Shown: in pieces, positions 18,220-25,478 of the stretch
Layout: each line of letters begins with the position of its first letter
How positions within the stretch are numbered: the first letter of the stretch is position 1
DNA from: Dialister pneumosintes
GTDB taxonomy: Bacteria; Bacillota; Negativicutes; Veillonellales; Dialisteraceae
Direction of reading: 5' to 3'
Assembly: GCF_001717505.1 (NCBI RefSeq)
Contig: NZ_CP017037.1
Span: 1,031,001-1,095,000, forward strand
Length of the DNA stretch: 64,000 nt
Notes under the pieces: generated by a model
What the model was told of the DNA's origin: nothing
Database searches by the model: none
Seen by the model: only the letters and a program-made list of their open reading frames with translations
Position numbers and translations under genes: made by a program

Positions 18220-18795
18220 TTAATCCATTTCATCCAATGTTACTTTAAAGCTTTCTGCGAAATGCTCTATAAACCAGTCTACTTCTTTTAAATTTAATTC
18301 GTTTAACTTCTTTTTCGTTTCATCATATGCCTTTTTAAATTCCACATTTCCTGCATTCAGTTCTTCTGCACATTTTAGATAAGCAGACATAATATCTGCT
18401 GCTTTAGCTAAAGGCCATAACTCATCTTTTTCCATATCTACTACATATGGCTTATAAGAATTTTGCATTTCTTTAGGTAAAGTTTCCAATAAACGTTTTC
18501 TCGCCATATCTTCTATTTTTTCATATTCTTCATGAAGACTCTCATTAAAATATTTAACCGGCGTAGGTAAATCTCCGGTAAACACTTCACTGGCATCATG
18601 ATAAACCGCTAACATAGCACAGTGCTCCGGATTACATGGTTCATGAAAAATTTCTTTTCTTATTACAGCCAATCCATGTGCAATAGCTACTGTTTGTAAT
18701 GTATGCTCAGCATCATTTTCAGGCCATACATTTCGCATCAATCCCCAACGTTTTATAAATTTTAATCGAGAAAAATATGCAAAAAAGGAATTCAT
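18220..18795 (-). CDS. YfbR-like HD-domain 5'-nucleotidase
   Basis: A 191-residue HD-superfamily phosphohydrolase resembling YfbR, which dephosphorylates deoxynucleoside monophosphates. Metal-ligand residues are visible in NDAEHTLQ (first His), YHDASEVFTGDLPTPVKY (the HD pair) and later DELWPLAKAADIM (Asp). The frame opens at TTG 18810, but the ATG at 18795 has GGAGG eight bases before it. Its ribosome site overlaps the stop of thiD, which ends at 18798, so the two are translationally close. Confidence 0.82.
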   Translation of the reverse strand: MNSFFAYFSRLKFIKRWGLMRNVWPENDAEHTLQTVAIAHGLAVIRKEIFHEPCNPEHCAMLAVYHDASEVFTGDLPTPVKYFNESLHEEYEKIEDMARKRLLETLPKEMQNSYKPYVVDMEKDELWPLAKAADIMSAYLKCAEELNAGNVEFKKAYDETKKKLNELNLKEVDWFIEHFAESFKVTLDEMD

Positions 18796-18797
18796 TT

Positions 18798-19604
18798 TTA
18801 TTTCCTCCAAGGATTTTTATAAAACCAAAAATGAGATACCGGTCCATAACCATGTCCGGGACTATGTAGAGCTGCTGCTTTAATAGCACCTGTTAAATAA
18901 GATTTAGCCTGTTGCACAGCTTCTTCTAAAGAATAGTTTTGCGCTAATAATGCTGCTATAGCACTGGACAATGTACATCCGGTCCCATGTGTATTTTTAG
19001 TTTCTATCTTTTTCTCTTCATATACTATAAATTCATAACCATTATACAAAACATCCGTAGCTGTTTGTACAGCATGTCCGCCCTTAATGAGAACAGCCTT
19101 AGGTCCGATCTCCATTATTTTTAACGCCGCCTGTTTCATATCTTCTTTAGTTTGAACTTTCATTCCAGCAAGCACTTCCGCTTCAGGAACATTCGGTGTT
19201 ACTACAGAAGCCAATGGAATCAATTTTGTCCTATAAAGATGAACAGCATCCTCATCAAGAAGCCTAGCACCGCTGGTAGCTACCATAACCGGATCTACGA
19301 CTAAATTAGATGGATGTAAAGTTTCTAAAAAAGTGGATACGGTATCGACTGTTTCTGCAGTTGATAACATTCCGGTTTTTACTGCATCAGGAACAATATC
19401 ATCATAGATAGCTCTAAGTTGTGCTGTAATCATTACCTGTGAAATATTTTCTACCATGGATACTTCTTTTGTATTTTGAGCAGTAAGTGCACAAATACAA
19501 CTCATCCCATAAGTTCCTAATGCAGAAAAAGTTTTTAAATCCGCCTGTATACCGGCACCACCGGAACAGTCAGATCCCGCAATGGTTAAACATTTTTTTA
19601 ACAT
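18798..19604 (-). CDS. thiD: Hydroxymethylpyrimidine/phosphomethylpyrimidine kinase
   Basis: A 268-residue ribokinase-fold kinase that phosphorylates HMP and HMP-P in thiamine biosynthesis and salvage. The N-terminus TIAGSDCSGGAGIQADLKTF is diagnostic. The C-terminal anion hole THGTGCTLSSAIAA carries the catalytic Asp-equivalent region. No TPP riboswitch is visible in the short upstream gap and no other thi gene is adjacent. It is probably a salvage enzyme here, which is inference from context. Confidence 0.94.
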   Translation of the reverse strand: MLKKCLTIAGSDCSGGAGIQADLKTFSALGTYGMSCICALTAQNTKEVSMVENISQVMITAQLRAIYDDIVPDAVKTGMLSTAETVDTVSTFLETLHPSNLVVDPVMVATSGARLLDEDAVHLYRTKLIPLASVVTPNVPEAEVLAGMKVQTKEDMKQAALKIMEIGPKAVLIKGGHAVQTATDVLYNGYEFIVYEEKKIETKNTHGTGCTLSSAIAALLAQNYSLEEAVQQAKSYLTGAIKAAALHSPGHGYGPVSHFWFYKNPWRK

Positions 19605-19632
19605 AGTTCCTCCTACGAATACTCATACTCTA

Positions 19633-20097
19633 TTATTGACAAGCAAGAAAATTCTGTGTCATATAACCTATCACTTTTCCTTGTTTCCAAGATACATCAT
19701 ATTCTAGTATAACTATGCCTGCCGGTACAATTTTCATCGCAATAAATACCATAGTCATAAAATACGATTGCAGATATGGTTGATGTCCAACTGGTAAGAT
19801 AGGACTTTCTTCCTTTATGAGTCTTAAAGCAGTAACTCCCCACCTATCTTGCATTAATGTATCGGTAAGTTGTACCCCTTTATACAACAAGAATCAGTTC
19901 ATAATCATAGCGGTTTTCACGGTTCTTAGATAAGGACTCGCCCAAATAGTAACAGGCGTATTTTTAAAAATTTGAGATGACCATTTTGCGATTTGTTCTA
20001 CAGAATATATACCGTCTGTTGACAAAGAACAATCTTTATTTATTACCGCCTTAGAGCACTCTTCTACTTCTCCATGTCTCATAAAAATCAGATACAA
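19633..20097 (-). pseudogene. Histidine phosphatase (SixA-like) gene interrupted by an in-frame TGA
   Basis: Two open stretches in the same frame are separated only by one TGA codon at 19891-19893. The first part (19894-20097, TTG start with AGGTGG six bases upstream) carries the phosphohistidine motif FMRHGE and the family stretch SPYLRTVKTAM. The second (down to 19633) holds the second catalytic His in VGHQPYL. Rejoined, the product is about 154 residues, the right size for a SixA-type phosphatase. The simplest reading is a nonsense mutation. A 6-bp hairpin (GTTGTA/TACAAC, 8-base loop) directly after the TGA leaves read-through open but unsupported. The C-terminal region after VGHQPYL matches the family only weakly. 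Confidence 0.7.
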
Positions 20098-20118
20098 CTA
20101 CAACCACCTAAAATAAGA

Positions 20119-20739
20119 TTATTTTTCACCTGCAGGAATAACATAGTCATCATTTCCCACCATAGTATATGCTGAGTCAAGTGGAGTTCCATTATACAAA
20201 AGACTTTCTATCGCTACATTCCCCTCATGAATTCTTATTATGACATGAATCTTTCCTTTTCCATCCGTAGTTACTTTCTTTGCTTTTCCATCTCGAACTT
20301 GTATATGTTCTGTCAACTCTAATTTAGCTAACTTCTGAAATTGTTTTTCAGTTAAGTATACTCTAACTGTAGGAAAATCAAAAAGAACCCGACCTTCTTT
20401 ATATCCTAAAACTTTTGCTTCTATATATTCTCCGTCCGGTTTATCTTTTGTTGCCTGTTTTATAAACAACATTCCCTCAACATCTTTATCCGGTGTCAAA
20501 TAAATCAAAGTACCCATTTCCGGTAATTGTTTTCCCATCCATACAGCACTCGTAACAGGAATATTCACATCCAGATAATTTTTATTGGTAAAATCTTCAT
20601 ATATATCAACAGAAGCAGGTGTTTGATAAGCTATACCTTCTGCTAAAATAGTGCGATATCTGCCTTGAATCCAAAAAAGGATAGCAACTTCTATTATCAA
20701 TAATAAAACAATCCAAATAATTTTATTTTTTTTGCTCAT
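20119..20739 (-). CDS. GDYXXLXY-like membrane-anchored protein
   Basis: About 206 residues with one N-terminal transmembrane segment (roughly residues 6-24, IIWIVLLLIIEVAILFWI) and an extracytoplasmic domain. It sits directly after a DUF2157 membrane protein, the usual partner of GDYXXLXY proteins. The signature is degenerate here (KNYLDVNI instead of GDYxxLxY), so this is a divergent member. The function of the family is unknown. The ATG at 20739 has AGGAGG eight bases before it and lies inside the end of the upstream gene, indicating translational coupling. Confidence 0.65.
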   Translation of the reverse strand: MSKKNKIIWIVLLLIIEVAILFWIQGRYRTILAEGIAYQTPASVDIYEDFTNKNYLDVNIPVTSAVWMGKQLPEMGTLIYLTPDKDVEGMLFIKQATKDKPDGEYIEAKVLGYKEGRVLFDFPTVRVYLTEKQFQKLAKLELTEHIQVRDGKAKKVTTDGKGKIHVIIRIHEGNVAIESLLYNGTPLDSAYTMVGNDDYVIPAGEK

Positions 20740-22207
20740 GCCCCAGACCTCCTTCCGCTTCCTTTTCCAATATAGATTGTGCATTAGATTCGCTTCCTCC
20801 TACTGTTTTAGGAGATATTTTCTTTCGTTTTAACGGGTTTATTAATCGTTTAGGCCAATAGAGAAAAGTACAAACTAGAATCATAAATAAACCAATTATA
20901 ATAGCATAAATTCCTCGCTGCGATAACGATAAAGTGGAATCCACCATACGTAAAACACCTATCATAAAAAGAACAATGAACCCCAGTATACTCTGCCAAC
21001 TCCGTCTTGTCTGTATCCCTCGTAGTATAACACTGCATGCTAAAATACCTGCACTACTTGAAATCACAATAGCAGAAGAAGCTCCGGATACATCCCATAA
21101 AGAAAGAACTGCTGCAAGCAACATTGCAATAGGTGTAACACCCGCTACCACTGATAACCATTCAGATAATTTTAATGTAGTAATAATAAAATAAAGTTCA
21201 CAAATTAAAAGTCCAATAAAAAATGTCCATAACATCCACCCTTGTGCTACTTCAACAGAATCATTCCACAGTTCTCCCCATGAACTAACAAGAAGTACGG
21301 AAAATAATCCAACCGATCCTAATGCTCTAATAGCATTTCCTGCAATAATATGAGAACGAATACTGGACCCAATAAGCCAAGTAAAAGCAGCCGCCTCTAC
21401 AAAAAACATCATTTTCCAAACCATGTTGGTTATACCGGAAATTAAAAATAATATACCTATAGCCCAAACCCAAGAAAGAATAATTAATCCATATTGCCTA
21501 TCACTTTTCATAAAACTGAATAAAAAAGGAATGGAAGCTATCATAAGCACCCACGACGTCATATGTATCCATCCGCCGGCATCTATAGATTGGGATGCAG
21601 CAACCGTTGCTACTACACATAAAGTCCCCAAAGAAACTGACTCCATAAGATACATTAAAATGAGTAATACCACAGCACAAAGTATACATAAGAGAGGTAA
21701 AGTACCTGCTACAAAAAATGCATCTTGAATAAGATATACAGCTAATAACAAAGAACCTCCATGAAATGCACATATTATTTCACGTATATAAAACGGTATT
21801 TTATAAGAGCTTATAACTTCCTCTGATTCTCCTTCAAGCCCCGGTACCTTTTCCGTAAAATTACCTTTAACAAGACGGTTCTCCCCTTTAACCATTTGAT
21901 TCCAATGTTGATATAAAGGGATTTTTTTATCAAATAAAACTACAAGTATCAATAAAATCACAGATAAAACAAGGGGAGTAAGTGCTGCCATTAATTGTTC
22001 GCCTCTGGATAATTGACTCCATACAGAGGCCCCTATTGCAAATAATCCGCCTAATAAAGCAATAGCTGCCATGATAAAAAATACATCTTTATAAGAATGT
22101 ACTTCTTCATGATAACGAGATAATATGGTACTTCCTGTTTCTTGGGTAATAATATCCTCTTTGACCCATTTTTTTACTTCACCCTTGAGCCATTTTTTAT
22201 TACTCAT
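20723..22207 (-). CDS. DUF2157 polytopic membrane protein
   Basis: About 494 residues with a short cytoplasmic N-terminus (KWLKGEVKKWVKEDIITQET, typical of DUF2157) followed by many hydrophobic helices through the rest of the protein and a Lys/Glu-rich cytoplasmic tail. The family function is unknown. It overlaps the start of the GDYXXLXY-like gene by 17 bases and the two are probably one unit. The ATG at 22207 with GGAGG seven bases upstream is chosen over the longer frame to 22243. Confidence 0.78.
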   Translation of the reverse strand: MSNKKWLKGEVKKWVKEDIITQETGSTILSRYHEEVHSYKDVFFIMAAIALLGGLFAIGASVWSQLSRGEQLMAALTPLVLSVILLILVVLFDKKIPLYQHWNQMVKGENRLVKGNFTEKVPGLEGESEEVISSYKIPFYIREIICAFHGGSLLLAVYLIQDAFFVAGTLPLLCILCAVVLLILMYLMESVSLGTLCVVATVAASQSIDAGGWIHMTSWVLMIASIPFLFSFMKSDRQYGLIILSWVWAIGILFLISGITNMVWKMMFFVEAAAFTWLIGSSIRSHIIAGNAIRALGSVGLFSVLLVSSWGELWNDSVEVAQGWMLWTFFIGLLICELYFIITTLKLSEWLSVVAGVTPIAMLLAAVLSLWDVSGASSAIVISSSAGILACSVILRGIQTRRSWQSILGFIVLFMIGVLRMVDSTLSLSQRGIYAIIIGLFMILVCTFLYWPKRLINPLKRKKISPKTVGGSESNAQSILEKEAEGGLGHEQKK

Positions 22208-22225
22208 TAAAGTTCCTCCATAATG

Positions 22226-22258
22226 AAAAAGAAGAACCGCCATAGGCGGCTCTTCTTA
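22226..22258 (-). terminator. Terminator of the first usp gene
   Basis: AAGAAGAGCCGCC pairs with GGCGGTTCTTCTT on the minus strand (one G-U pair, 3-base loop) and is followed by T residues. It separates the universal stress gene from the DUF2157 gene. Confidence 0.88.
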
Positions 22259-22264
22259 TAAAAT

Positions 22265-22714
22265 TTATTTAATAATAAATACAGGGCATTTTGCACGACT
22301 AACCATATAACTGGAAACAGAGCCCATAAAAATCCCCTTAATTTGTCCAAGTCCACGACTTCCCATAACAATGAGATCAATGTGATTGTCATCAGCCAAC
22401 TCTAAAAGTGCCGGTCCCGGAGATCCAATTTCAAATAACTCTTCGTATGCAATCCCTTTAGGAATAAGTCCAGTTGCTTCCTCTAAATCCGCCTTACATT
22501 GATTTTCAAGCTCTTGTGCCAATGTCGTAGTAAGACATCCCTCTGCAATAGATACTTGATCAAAATTACTCATAGCCGCCACCATGTTGCAAATAGACGC
22601 GATGTATATGGTTGCATTCTCTGCGGCAGATGCTAAATCACAAGCATGCAACAATGCATTTTTTGCATGTTCAGAGCCATCATATGGTACCATAATTTTT
22701 TTATATTTTAACAT
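22265..22714 (-). CDS. Universal stress protein (UspA family)
   Basis: About 149 residues, a single Usp domain. The N-terminus KIMVPYDGSEHAKNAL and the nucleotide-binding loop GSRGLGQIKGIFMGSVSSY (ATP-binding type G-2x-G-9x-G-S/T) near the C-terminus are clear. It probably binds ATP and acts in stress tolerance. The ATG at 22714 fits the AAGGA site better than the ATG two codons earlier. A second, only moderately similar Usp is encoded 1.3 kb upstream. Confidence 0.9.
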   Translation of the reverse strand: MLKYKKIMVPYDGSEHAKNALLHACDLASAAENATIYIASICNMVAAMSNFDQVSIAEGCLTTTLAQELENQCKADLEEATGLIPKGIAYEELFEIGSPGPALLELADDNHIDLIVMGSRGLGQIKGIFMGSVSSYMVSRAKCPVFIIK

Positions 22715-22851
22715 ATACATCCATCCTTCCTTTTGAAAAATTATCTCTTACATAAAGCTTTATTTATTATATATTCTTACTAGCATTTCTGTATTTCAAT
22801 TATAGCATACATTTTTAACTATACATATCTTAATCATTCTATAATTACTAT

Positions 22852-23283
22852 TTATACAGCTGCTAAGATGACCCCAATAAAGCAAAGTATAATTCCAACT
22901 ATATTCCTAGTTCCGAGCCTATCTCCAAAATACAAAATACCAATAGTTGCCAGTATGGCAGAAGTCAATATATCTGCCACTAAAGCTCCTTGACTTACTT
23001 GCCATCCATGATGATACATGAGAATAAATCCTGCTTCCAAACCGGGAACAAATAGACCAAAAAATAAATATCTTTTAGAAGTCTGTTTTAAATCTTCCTT
23101 TAAAGTCGGTTTCTTAAATAAAATGACACAAATCATACAAACAAGAAAAGCAATAATATAAGCAAGACCTACTCCTAAAAATTGATTTCCCTGAGCAGGA
23201 ATACTCCTACTCGACAAGTGATATCCTACATTAGCTACTACAACTAATAATAGAGAGCCGTAATATATACCTTTATTTTTCAT
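22852..23283 (-). CDS. Half-size DMT/EamA-type transporter subunit B
   Basis: About 143 residues forming four predicted transmembrane helices. It is a clear paralogue of the preceding gene: both share the pattern VGYHL-SR-IP-GN-FLGVG-AYI, then FVPG-E-GFI-MYH-GW-VS-ALVAD. Half-size drug/metabolite transporters of the SMR/EamA type commonly work as dimers, and a tandem pair of paralogues suggests an antiparallel heterodimer. Start at the second of two ATGs, five bases after GGAGG. It is 10 bases downstream of its partner. The substrate is unknown; the leader RNA further upstream may sense it. Confidence 0.75.
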   Translation of the reverse strand: MKNKGIYYGSLLLVVVANVGYHLSSRSIPAQGNQFLGVGLAYIIAFLVCMICVILFKKPTLKEDLKQTSKRYLFFGLFVPGLEAGFILMYHHGWQVSQGALVADILTSAILATIGILYFGDRLGTRNIVGIILCFIGVILAAV

Positions 23284-23293
23284 CATGCCCTCC

Positions 23294-23716
23294 TCAAGAT
23301 TCTAAAAGAATAACACCGGAAAAACAACTCAGAACACCGAGTATATTAATCCAACTCAACTGTTCAGAAAACAGGAGTACACCGGCAAGAACTAAAATGC
23401 TTGTGACTAATACATCGGCAGTTAATGCTGCTTTACTGACTTTCCAACCACTATGATACATAGCAATGAACCCGATTTCTATACCGGGAACCATAATTCC
23501 AAGTAAAAAATAATGCCAAGAAATTTGTCCAAGTTCTGTATTCAAAGAACTTTCTTTAGTAAATAAAAACAATATCATACAAACAAAAAAACCAACAATA
23601 TATGCCATTCCTACACCGAAAAAATGATTTCCCGTTTCCGGTATTTTACGGCTTACCAAATGATATCCGATACCTGCAAAAAGTACTAATAGTAAAGAAA
23701 AAACTGACATAAACAT
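23294..23716 (-). CDS. Half-size DMT/EamA-type transporter subunit A
   Basis: About 140 residues with four predicted transmembrane helices, paralogous to the next gene. The open frame extends to 23755, but the ATG at 23716 is preferred: GGGGGA lies about 10 bases upstream, and the earlier frame overlaps a leader peptide read in another frame. It is the first structural gene of a unit made of strong promoter, structured leader RNA, leader peptide and two DMT genes. The function is presumably efflux or uptake of a small compound; the identity is not visible. Confidence 0.75.
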   Translation of the reverse strand: MFMSVFSLLLVLFAGIGYHLVSRKIPETGNHFFGVGMAYIVGFFVCMILFLFTKESSLNTELGQISWHYFLLGIMVPGIEIGFIAMYHSGWKVSKAALTADVLVTSILVLAGVLLFSEQLSWINILGVLSCFSGVILLES

Positions 23717-23733
23717 ATTTCTTATATCCCCCA

Positions 23734-23817
23734 TTAAAAGAAAACAAGAGTACATAATTTATAAACATAAAATCTTCGTCGATACCTTTGTTTGCATAAA
23801 GACTTTTTAGTAAACAT
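23734..23817 (-). CDS. Arg/Lys/Tyr-rich leader peptide (27 aa)
   Basis: A short frame beginning ATG at 23817, preceded by AAAGGAG at a workable distance, encodes 27 residues, including KQRYRRRFYVYK and ending LVFF. Its stop lies 18 bases before the preferred start of the DMT gene. Its rare-looking Arg cluster and its position between a terminator hairpin and the structural genes fit a translated regulatory leader. It is too short to judge by composition, so it remains a candidate. Confidence 0.4.
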   Translation of the reverse strand: MFTKKSLCKQRYRRRFYVYKLCTLVFF

Positions 23818-23847
23818 CTTGTTTTCTTCTCCTTTCAGCTAATTAAC

Positions 23848-23943
23848 AAAAAAAGCACTCTACGTGCCTTTTCAACGATTAACGTATGTAGCCTACAGGT
23901 CACGTAAAATGCTCTTATTCTTATCCGGCGACAAAAATAAATT
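23848..23943 (-). ncRNA. Structured leader RNA with competing terminator and antiterminator (riboswitch-like)
   Basis: From a predicted start near 23943 the minus-strand transcript contains a segment at 23901-23914 (GAGCATTTTACGTG) complementary to 23853-23866 (CACGTAGAGTGCTT), apart from tolerated G-U pairs. The latter overlaps both arms of an intrinsic terminator (23848-23872, stem AAAAGGCAC/GTGCTTTTT, loop GTAGA, T run). The two structures exclude each other. Between them lies a possible small aptamer with stem ACGT..TGTA ggc TACA..ACGT. The class was not recognised; a guanidine-type switch is a guess from the transporter context only. Confidence 0.6.
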
Positions 23944-23949
23944 TACAAT

Positions 23950-23978
23950 ATAGTATCATGCACCCCATATACTGTCAA
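23950..23978 (-). promoter_or_regulatory. Strong promoter of the DMT leader-operon
   Basis: Minus-strand -35 TTGACA (23973-23978, perfect), 17-base spacer, -10 TACTAT (23950-23955). It lies between the upstream usp gene and the leader RNA and sets the RNA start near 23943. Confidence 0.85.
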
Positions 23979-24001
23979 CAATATAATCACTCATTAATTT
24001 T

Positions 24002-24463
24002 CTAACAAACAGGATTCTCTTTTTGTATTTTTTCTTTGGTTACTAATACAGGACAATTTGCATGCTTTAATACATAAGAAGATACCGACCCAAAAGCTAA
24101 TCCTTTTACCATCCCCAAGCCTCGATTTCCCATAATAATTAAATCTACACCTATAGAATGAGCTAAATGAACAATCCCTTCTGCCGGCGGCCCTACAGCA
24201 ATCAATTGTATAGGTTGTATATCAGAAGGAGCATGCCCCGAAAACTCCTTGATAACACGAAGTCCCTCTTTGCGAGCATCACTTTCTTCTGTACTTCCGC
24301 TGATAGGCATGCGACCTATTCCTGAATTTTCCCAACGCACATGTACCATATATACCATATGTAATTGTGCACCAAAAGTTTGTGCTAATTCGCATGCCCA
24401 TTGAAAAGCTGCAAAAGATGCTGCGGAACCATCTACCGGCACTAAAATTTTATGTATTTTCAT
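24002..24463 (-). CDS. Universal stress protein (UspA family)
   Basis: About 153 residues, one Usp domain with the N-terminal KILVPVDGSAASFAAFQWA and the ATP-loop GNRGLGMVKGLAFGSVSSY. The ATG at 24463 is chosen over a GTG three codons earlier because AAAGGTG lies at the proper distance. It lies upstream of, but is separated by a strong promoter from, the DMT unit. It is a second Usp in the same neighbourhood as the one at 22.3 kb, with clear but moderate resemblance. Confidence 0.9.
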   Translation of the reverse strand: MKIHKILVPVDGSAASFAAFQWACELAQTFGAQLHMVYMVHVRWENSGIGRMPISGSTEESDARKEGLRVIKEFSGHAPSDIQPIQLIAVGPPAEGIVHLAHSIGVDLIIMGNRGLGMVKGLAFGSVSSYVLKHANCPVLVTKEKIQKENPVC

Positions 24464-24545
24464 AAGATTCACCTTTTACATATTGCATGAATACAAAAAT
24501 AAGAAATATGTAATTCTTATTTTCTATCATATTAGAACACATCTT

Positions 24546-25247
24546 TTATCTGACTATACTTTCTCCTAAAATAGTACGAATAATATATCCTGCCATCATC
24601 ATTCCCGCTACAGGAGGTACAAAAGAAATGGATCCTGGTATTTTATTATTCCCCAACGATTTAAGTGGTGTCTCTGTTGAACAAACCACAGGCAATCGTT
24701 TTACGCATGTTTCCTTAAGCTCTTTTCTCATTTTTCTTGCCAATCCACAAGAACTTGTTTTATAAATATCTGTAATATTTAATAACTCCGGATACAATCG
24801 ATTTCCTGTACCCATAGAAGCAATTTCAACAATCCCTTGTTCATGACAAGAAACTGCCAATGCTATTTTAGCCGAGATATCATCGATAGCATCAATAATA
24901 TAATTAACCTGTAAATTAGAAACAAAATCTATAGCTGATGGAGTATATTTAGCGACCAATGCTTGCACAACACAAGAAGAGTTTACTCTTTTCACACGTT
25001 CTTCCATTACGTCAACTTTATACTGACCAATGGTCGTATAATCAGCAACAAGCTGTCTATTCATATTAGTTTCTGTAACAATATCGTCATCAATAAAAAC
25101 CAAATGTCCCACACCGGCACGTGCTAAAGCTTCTGCTGCATAAGAGCCGACCCCACCAATACCAAACACAGCCACCTTTGCTTCTTGTAATTTTTTTATA
25201 CCGGATTCCCCTATAAGAAGTGCTGTCCTTTCATATAAAAACTCCAT
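24546..25247 (-). CDS. tcdA: tRNA threonylcarbamoyladenosine dehydratase (TcdA/CsdL)
   Basis: A 233-residue ThiF/E1-like enzyme that cyclises t6A37 to ct6A in tRNA, using ATP. The nucleotide-binding glycine motif is GIGGVGSYAAEALARAG, followed by IDDDIVTETNMNRQ. The C-terminal Cys-rich stretch typical of the group is visible (SSCGLARKMRKELKETCVKR, VVCSTE). MoeB or ThiF are alternatives, but overall resemblance and absence of moa/thi neighbours favour TcdA. It is divergent from tyrS. Confidence 0.85.
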   Translation of the reverse strand: MEFLYERTALLIGESGIKKLQEAKVAVFGIGGVGSYAAEALARAGVGHLVFIDDDIVTETNMNRQLVADYTTIGQYKVDVMEERVKRVNSSCVVQALVAKYTPSAIDFVSNLQVNYIIDAIDDISAKIALAVSCHEQGIVEIASMGTGNRLYPELLNITDIYKTSSCGLARKMRKELKETCVKRLPVVCSTETPLKSLGNNKIPGSISFVPPVAGMMMAGYIIRTILGESIVR

Positions 25248-25345
25248 TATTGTTCTCCTAAAATAATTTCTATTTTTAAAAATCTCAAATATGTTTGTAG
25301 TATAACATAGCTTTTAATTTTCATATTTCTATATAGTTTTGAATA

Positions 25346-25354
25346 TGATACACT
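25346..25354 (+). promoter_or_regulatory. Extended -10 promoter of tyrS
   Basis: TGATACACT is an extended -10 (TG, one base, TACACT at 25349-25354). No good -35 is visible, as is common with extended -10 promoters. It places the start near 25361 and leaves a leader of about 118 bases before tyrS. Confidence 0.5.
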
Positions 25355-25390
25355 ATATTTATCAAATAGCCTTGCTTATCGGAATAGCGT

Positions 25391-25423
25391 GGCGACCTAC
25401 AATCGTTTATGGTCGTCTTTTTT
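25391..25423 (+). terminator. Terminator-like hairpin in the tyrS leader
   Basis: GGCGACC pairs with GGTCGTC (one G-U) around a 13-base loop and is followed by six T. It stands before the tyrS start and after its promoter, so it looks like an attenuator. The leader is too short and lacks the specifier domain for a T-box. Confidence 0.6.
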
Positions 25424-25478
25424 GTTTAAATACTTCATTAAGCAGATTCTAAATTTATCAGAAAGGGACTTACTTCAT

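Noticed and set aside
19633-19893. Selenocysteine insertion at the TGA in the phosphatase gene
   Set aside because: The hairpin is only 6 bp and too close to the TGA compared with known bacterial SECIS elements, and this family is not known to use selenocysteine. It is kept only as a possibility to test.
25381-25423. T-box riboswitch before tyrS
   Set aside because: There is no room for stem I and no Tyr specifier loop. The apparent bulge reads TGGC rather than the TGGT needed for tRNA-Tyr.
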